The position numbers were made by a program, and so were the translations under genes. A model generated the notes under the pieces. It had not been told where the DNA came from and did not search any database. It saw only the letters and a program-made list of their open reading frames with translations. A stretch of 64,000 nt of DNA from CALBJU01 sp965247125. Its GTDB lineage: Bacteria > Bacteroidota > Rhodothermia > Rhodothermales > UBA10348. Location: assembly GCA_965247125.1 (NCBI GenBank), contig CBDFGO010000002.1:930001-994000 (forward strand), given 5' to 3'. Shown in pieces: positions 61,290 through 64,000 of the stretch; the first letter of the stretch is position 1; each line of letters begins with the position of its first letter.

Positions 61290-61988
61290 CTAGTCGCGCG
61301 TCAGTACGTCAACTTCGCCATCTGATCTGCCCACCAGCACAGTGGTCGCCAGGCCCAGAAACAAGCCGTGATCGACAACACCCGGGGTCATCAATAACCG
61401 CCGATTCACATGCTCGGGATCAGTGATTTCTTTGAACGTGGCGTCGATAATCCACATGCCCTGATCAGAGACGACCGGACCGTCCTTTTTCAGCCCCATC
61501 CGGATCTCCGAATCGGCGCCGAGCGAGGACAGAACCTGCATCACCGGAACAGCGGCCATCGGAACCACTTCCACAGGAAGGGGCATACGGGTGCCCAACT
61601 TGTCCACCATCTTGCTTTCATCGACCAGCACAATGAACTTCGCGGCCTGCGCGGCCACAATTTTCTCGCGCGTTTGCGCGGCGCCACGGCCTTTGATCAG
61701 ATTGGAATCGGGATCTACTTCATCCGCCCCATCAAAGGCCAAATCGAGCCGTGGTGATTCGTCGAGTGTGGTCAGCCGGATGCCGTGCTCACGCGCGAGA
61801 CGCTCTGCGGAGAAGGAGGTCGCTACACCACTGATTTCGAGTCCTTCGTCTCGAACACGAAATCCCAGCTCTTCAATGGCCAGTGCAGCCGTAGATCCGG
61901 TTCCAATCCCGAGCTTCATTCCAGACTCAATCATGGATGCGACGTGTTTACCCACGGCGCGTTTCGCGGCCTTTTGTAATTCGGACAT
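61290..61988 (-). CDS. rpiA: Ribose-5-phosphate isomerase A
   Basis: 232 aa. Family blocks: KLGIGTGSTAALAIEELGFR (phosphate loop), LAFDGADEVDPDSNLIKGRG, AAQTREKIVAAQAAKFIVLV and LPVEVVPMAAVPVM. It interconverts ribulose- and ribose-5-phosphate in the pentose phosphate pathway, which feeds purine synthesis. It is convergent with radA, 22 bases apart. Confidence 0.96.
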   Translation of the reverse strand: MSELQKAAKRAVGKHVASMIESGMKLGIGTGSTAALAIEELGFRVRDEGLEISGVATSFSAERLAREHGIRLTTLDESPRLDLAFDGADEVDPDSNLIKGRGAAQTREKIVAAQAAKFIVLVDESKMVDKLGTRMPLPVEVVPMAAVPVMQVLSSLGADSEIRMGLKKDGPVVSDQGMWIIDATFKEITDPEHVNRRLLMTPGVVDHGLFLGLATTVLVGRSDGEVDVLTRD

Positions 61989-62092
61989 GCGTGACCCGAT
62001 TGTGGTGCTACGGCTGTTTCAATCGACGTAATCTACGTCGCCCCGTTCGAACCTTCCTGTCCTCAGGGAAAGCCTCGCCAAGATTGCCCAGA

Positions 62093-63322
62093 TTACTCGT
62101 AACGGAGAGATTCGATCGGGTTCAGGCGTGCGGCTTTAAACGCAGGATATCCACCGAATAGCAGGGCGATCCCGGTAACCATGATCACAGAGATAATGGC
62201 CCAATTGACTGGAAACGCTGCAGATATACCGAAGTAGAGCGCCAGACCATTCCCAACGAGGGCACCCAGCATGATGCCGACAAAACCGCCAAGCTGGCAG
62301 AGGAAAAACGCCTCGAACAAAAACTGCCTGAGAATATCTTTTCGTCGAGCGCCAATAGACTTCCGAATACCGATCTCTCTGGTTCGTTCGGTTACCGAGA
62401 CGAGCATGATGTTCATTATGCCTATGCCGGCTGCAAACAGGGATATCAGGCCAATACCCGCACCTCCCGCCGTGAGAGTCCCCGTAAAGGCCTCAAATAT
62501 GGCCTGCATGGAATCGTTCGTCGATATCTCGAAATTATTTCCCTCGCCCGGCTCCACTTTTCGAATAACACGCATCCTGCCTGTGACTTCATCGATCGCT
62601 GCATTGATCAGAACGGCATTGTGGACGCGAACGCTGATGTTAGCAATATTTCGGTGCGTGCCGCCGTAGAGCGTAAAGCCCCTGGTGATGGGGATGTAAA
62701 TGCGATTATCCTGGGAGAAGCCCAGGAAATTTCCTTTGCTCTTGAGGACACCGATAACTTCGCAACGAGCACCCGATGCTTTAATTACTTTCCCAATCGG
62801 ATTTTCGGTAAGAAAAAGTTCATTGGAAACGTCAGTGCCCAGAACGCAGACGGGACGCGCATACTGGATGTCGTTCTGCGTGAAAAAGCGACCCAGATCC
62901 AGCTCGTAGGAAAGATTCCCGAGCATGTGTTCGTCCACTCCCATCACAAAAATGTTCGGTTCGGTCTCCCGATCACTGTAGACCACCTTGCCCATCGTGA
63001 AGTCTTCCAACGTAGAAATGGTAACCGGAAGGGTCACCTGGGATTTAAGCCTTTGAATCTGTTCAAAAGTGATGGCCGGGCGATTTCGAACGCTTCTGTC
63101 CGTGTTGCCGGTCTGAATCATGGGTGTTCGCGTGACCGAAAACGTTGAGGCGCCCAGGAACTGCAGTTTGTCCTTGAAATAGACGTCAATGACTTCCACG
63201 GCTGTGACCGAGACGATGATGGCAAAGACACCAATCACCATCCCGAGCAGGGTCAAGGACGATCTCATTTTGTGTGCACGAAGGGCATCTACCGCCATTC
63301 GCAGAGCTTCAATGATGCCCAT
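62093..63322 (-). CDS. MacB-like ABC transporter permease
   Basis: 409 aa: an N-terminal helix (SLTLLGMVIGVFAIIVSVTA), a large periplasmic MacB_PCD domain (residues 45-260), and three C-terminal helices of the FtsX fold with VTERTREIGIRKSIGARRKD. The start two bases before the stop of the next permease, and the similar sequence, indicate a pair of related permeases, probably with an ATPase gene outside the window. Possible roles are peptide or antibiotic efflux or lipoprotein handling. Confidence 0.92.
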   Translation of the reverse strand: MGIIEALRMAVDALRAHKMRSSLTLLGMVIGVFAIIVSVTAVEVIDVYFKDKLQFLGASTFSVTRTPMIQTGNTDRSVRNRPAITFEQIQRLKSQVTLPVTISTLEDFTMGKVVYSDRETEPNIFVMGVDEHMLGNLSYELDLGRFFTQNDIQYARPVCVLGTDVSNELFLTENPIGKVIKASGARCEVIGVLKSKGNFLGFSQDNRIYIPITRGFTLYGGTHRNIANISVRVHNAVLINAAIDEVTGRMRVIRKVEPGEGNNFEISTNDSMQAIFEAFTGTLTAGGAGIGLISLFAAGIGIMNIMLVSVTERTREIGIRKSIGARRKDILRQFLFEAFFLCQLGGFVGIMLGALVGNGLALYFGISAAFPVNWAIISVIMVTGIALLFGGYPAFKAARLNPIESLRYE

Positions 63323-63324
63323 TC

Positions 63325-63999
63325 TTACTCGTACCTCAATGCTTCAATAGGTGCAGATTTCGCGGCGGTCCAGGCCGGAGCAAGGCCGAAGACAACTCCA
63401 ATAAAGACGCAGATTCCAAATGCCATCGCGACAGTGCCCATCCCAAGAACCGCCGGTAAGACGGCCGCTATCAACATGGAGAGCGGAAAGGCAAGCCCCA
63501 CACCGATCAGTCCGCCAACCATGCAGATGACAATGGCTTCGATCAGAAATTGCAACAGGATGGTTGCTCTTCGGGCGCCAACGGCTTTTCTGATTCCAAT
63601 CTCGCGTGTCCGCTCTTTGACGGTTACGAACATGATGTTCATGACACCAATTCCTCCGACCAGGAGCGCCAGGGACGTCAGTCCAATTCCGATAGCGAAA
63701 ATCGCGTTCTTTATCGGTTCGATGGTGGCGCGAAGCGTCTCCTGTTCATTGATCTCAAAATTGTCTTCTTCGCCCACTTTGAGTCGACGTGCCAGCCGAA
63801 TTACTCCGCGAAGCTCATCTTTCGCGTCTACCAGCGCGATACCGCTCGAGACCTTGGCACGAACCGAGACGCTCCTCCAGCGGACACTGAACTGGTGTTT
63901 GAATGTGTTGAAGGGAATCTGAATCAACCAGTCCTCGGATGTGCCTCCTTCCTGGCCCTGTCCTTTTTTCGCCGTAACGCCGATCACTCTGTACTTGGA
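63325..63999 (-). CDS. MacB-like ABC transporter permease (5' end outside window)
   Basis: The frame is open to the right edge (SKYRVIGVTAKKGQGQEG), so about 190 N-terminal residues are missing. The visible part has the end of the periplasmic domain and the FtsX-type helices (FAIGIGLTSLALLVGGIGVM, VTVKERTREIGIRKAVGARR). It is a paralogue of the next gene and precedes it by two bases in one operon. Confidence 0.92.
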   Translation of the reverse strand, partial: SKYRVIGVTAKKGQGQEGGTSEDWLIQIPFNTFKHQFSVRWRSVSVRAKVSSGIALVDAKDELRGVIRLARRLKVGEEDNFEINEQETLRATIEPIKNAIFAIGIGLTSLALLVGGIGVMNIMFVTVKERTREIGIRKAVGARRATILLQFLIEAIVICMVGGLIGVGLAFPLSMLIAAVLPAVLGMGTVAMAFGICVFIGVVFGLAPAWTAAKSAPIEALRYE

Positions 64000-64000
64000 G

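Overview
The window looks like a piece of a chromosome from an aerobic, Gram-negative heterotroph of the Bacteroidota/Rhodothermota side of the tree (Rhodothermia-like). This is inferred from gene content, not from a marker-gene tree. The signs are a Bat (aerotolerance) operon, a one-subunit cytochrome b (type B) succinate dehydrogenase, large secreted VPS10/BNR-repeat proteins, carboxypeptidase-regulatory-like and DUF1080 secreted proteins, and an MCE lipid transporter. There are no rRNA or tRNA genes, CRISPR arrays or phage genes.

Layout. 1-7.2 kb: the end of a leucine-rich-repeat protein, a 1019-aa VPS10/sortilin-like protein, two exported or membrane proteins of unknown role, tandem FKBP prolyl isomerases and a DUF1080 protein. 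7.3-9.9 kb: a scar region. A small SnoaL/DUF4440-like lipoprotein gene is cut in two, and between the halves lie an IS3-family remnant (orfA intact, orfB cut after about 28 codons) and a minus-strand group made of an LVIVD-repeat protein, a 50-aa membrane peptide and a truncated gene. Near-identical 28-bp direct repeats sit at the two borders. 9.9-18.5 kb: a secreted amidase, then a minus-strand run of a Gfo/Idh/MocA oxidoreductase, a second VPS10-like protein and a YkvI-like transporter, followed by an outer-membrane protein. 18.56-18.86 kb: a non-coding stretch ending in a strong minus-strand terminator, a candidate small RNA. 18.9-24.2 kb: a protein of unknown function, an acyl-CoA carboxylase beta subunit and a LysM lytic transglycosylase. 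24.3-27.4 kb: an ECF sigma factor, its likely anti-sigma factor and two paralogous exported coiled-coil proteins. 27.6-37.9 kb: a cell-wall amidase with a sigma-54-like site, apt, RidA, an SDR protein lacking the usual Tyr/Lys pair, a decayed di-haem cytochrome c, an S9 peptidase, a Tat-exported PLP enzyme, a PhnP-like hydrolase and small proteins. 38-41.2 kb: RNase E/G with unusual low-complexity tails and a long upstream region. 41.3-46.1 kb: citrate synthase and sdhCAB. 46.1-54.5 kb: purQ divergent from a Bat operon (DUF58, BatX-like, batA, B, C, D, E) that lacks an adjacent moxR. 54.5-64 kb: tdk, DUF445, an HD protein, the MlaD/F/E-type transporter, radA, rpiA and two MacB-like permeases running off the right edge.

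How it fits together: most of the window is housekeeping (TCA cycle, purines, DNA repair, RNA decay) plus envelope upkeep (transglycosylase, amidase, MCE transport, Bat complex, ECF module). The accessory material is concentrated at 7.3-9.9 kb, with a second, decaying locus at 30.8-31.7 kb.
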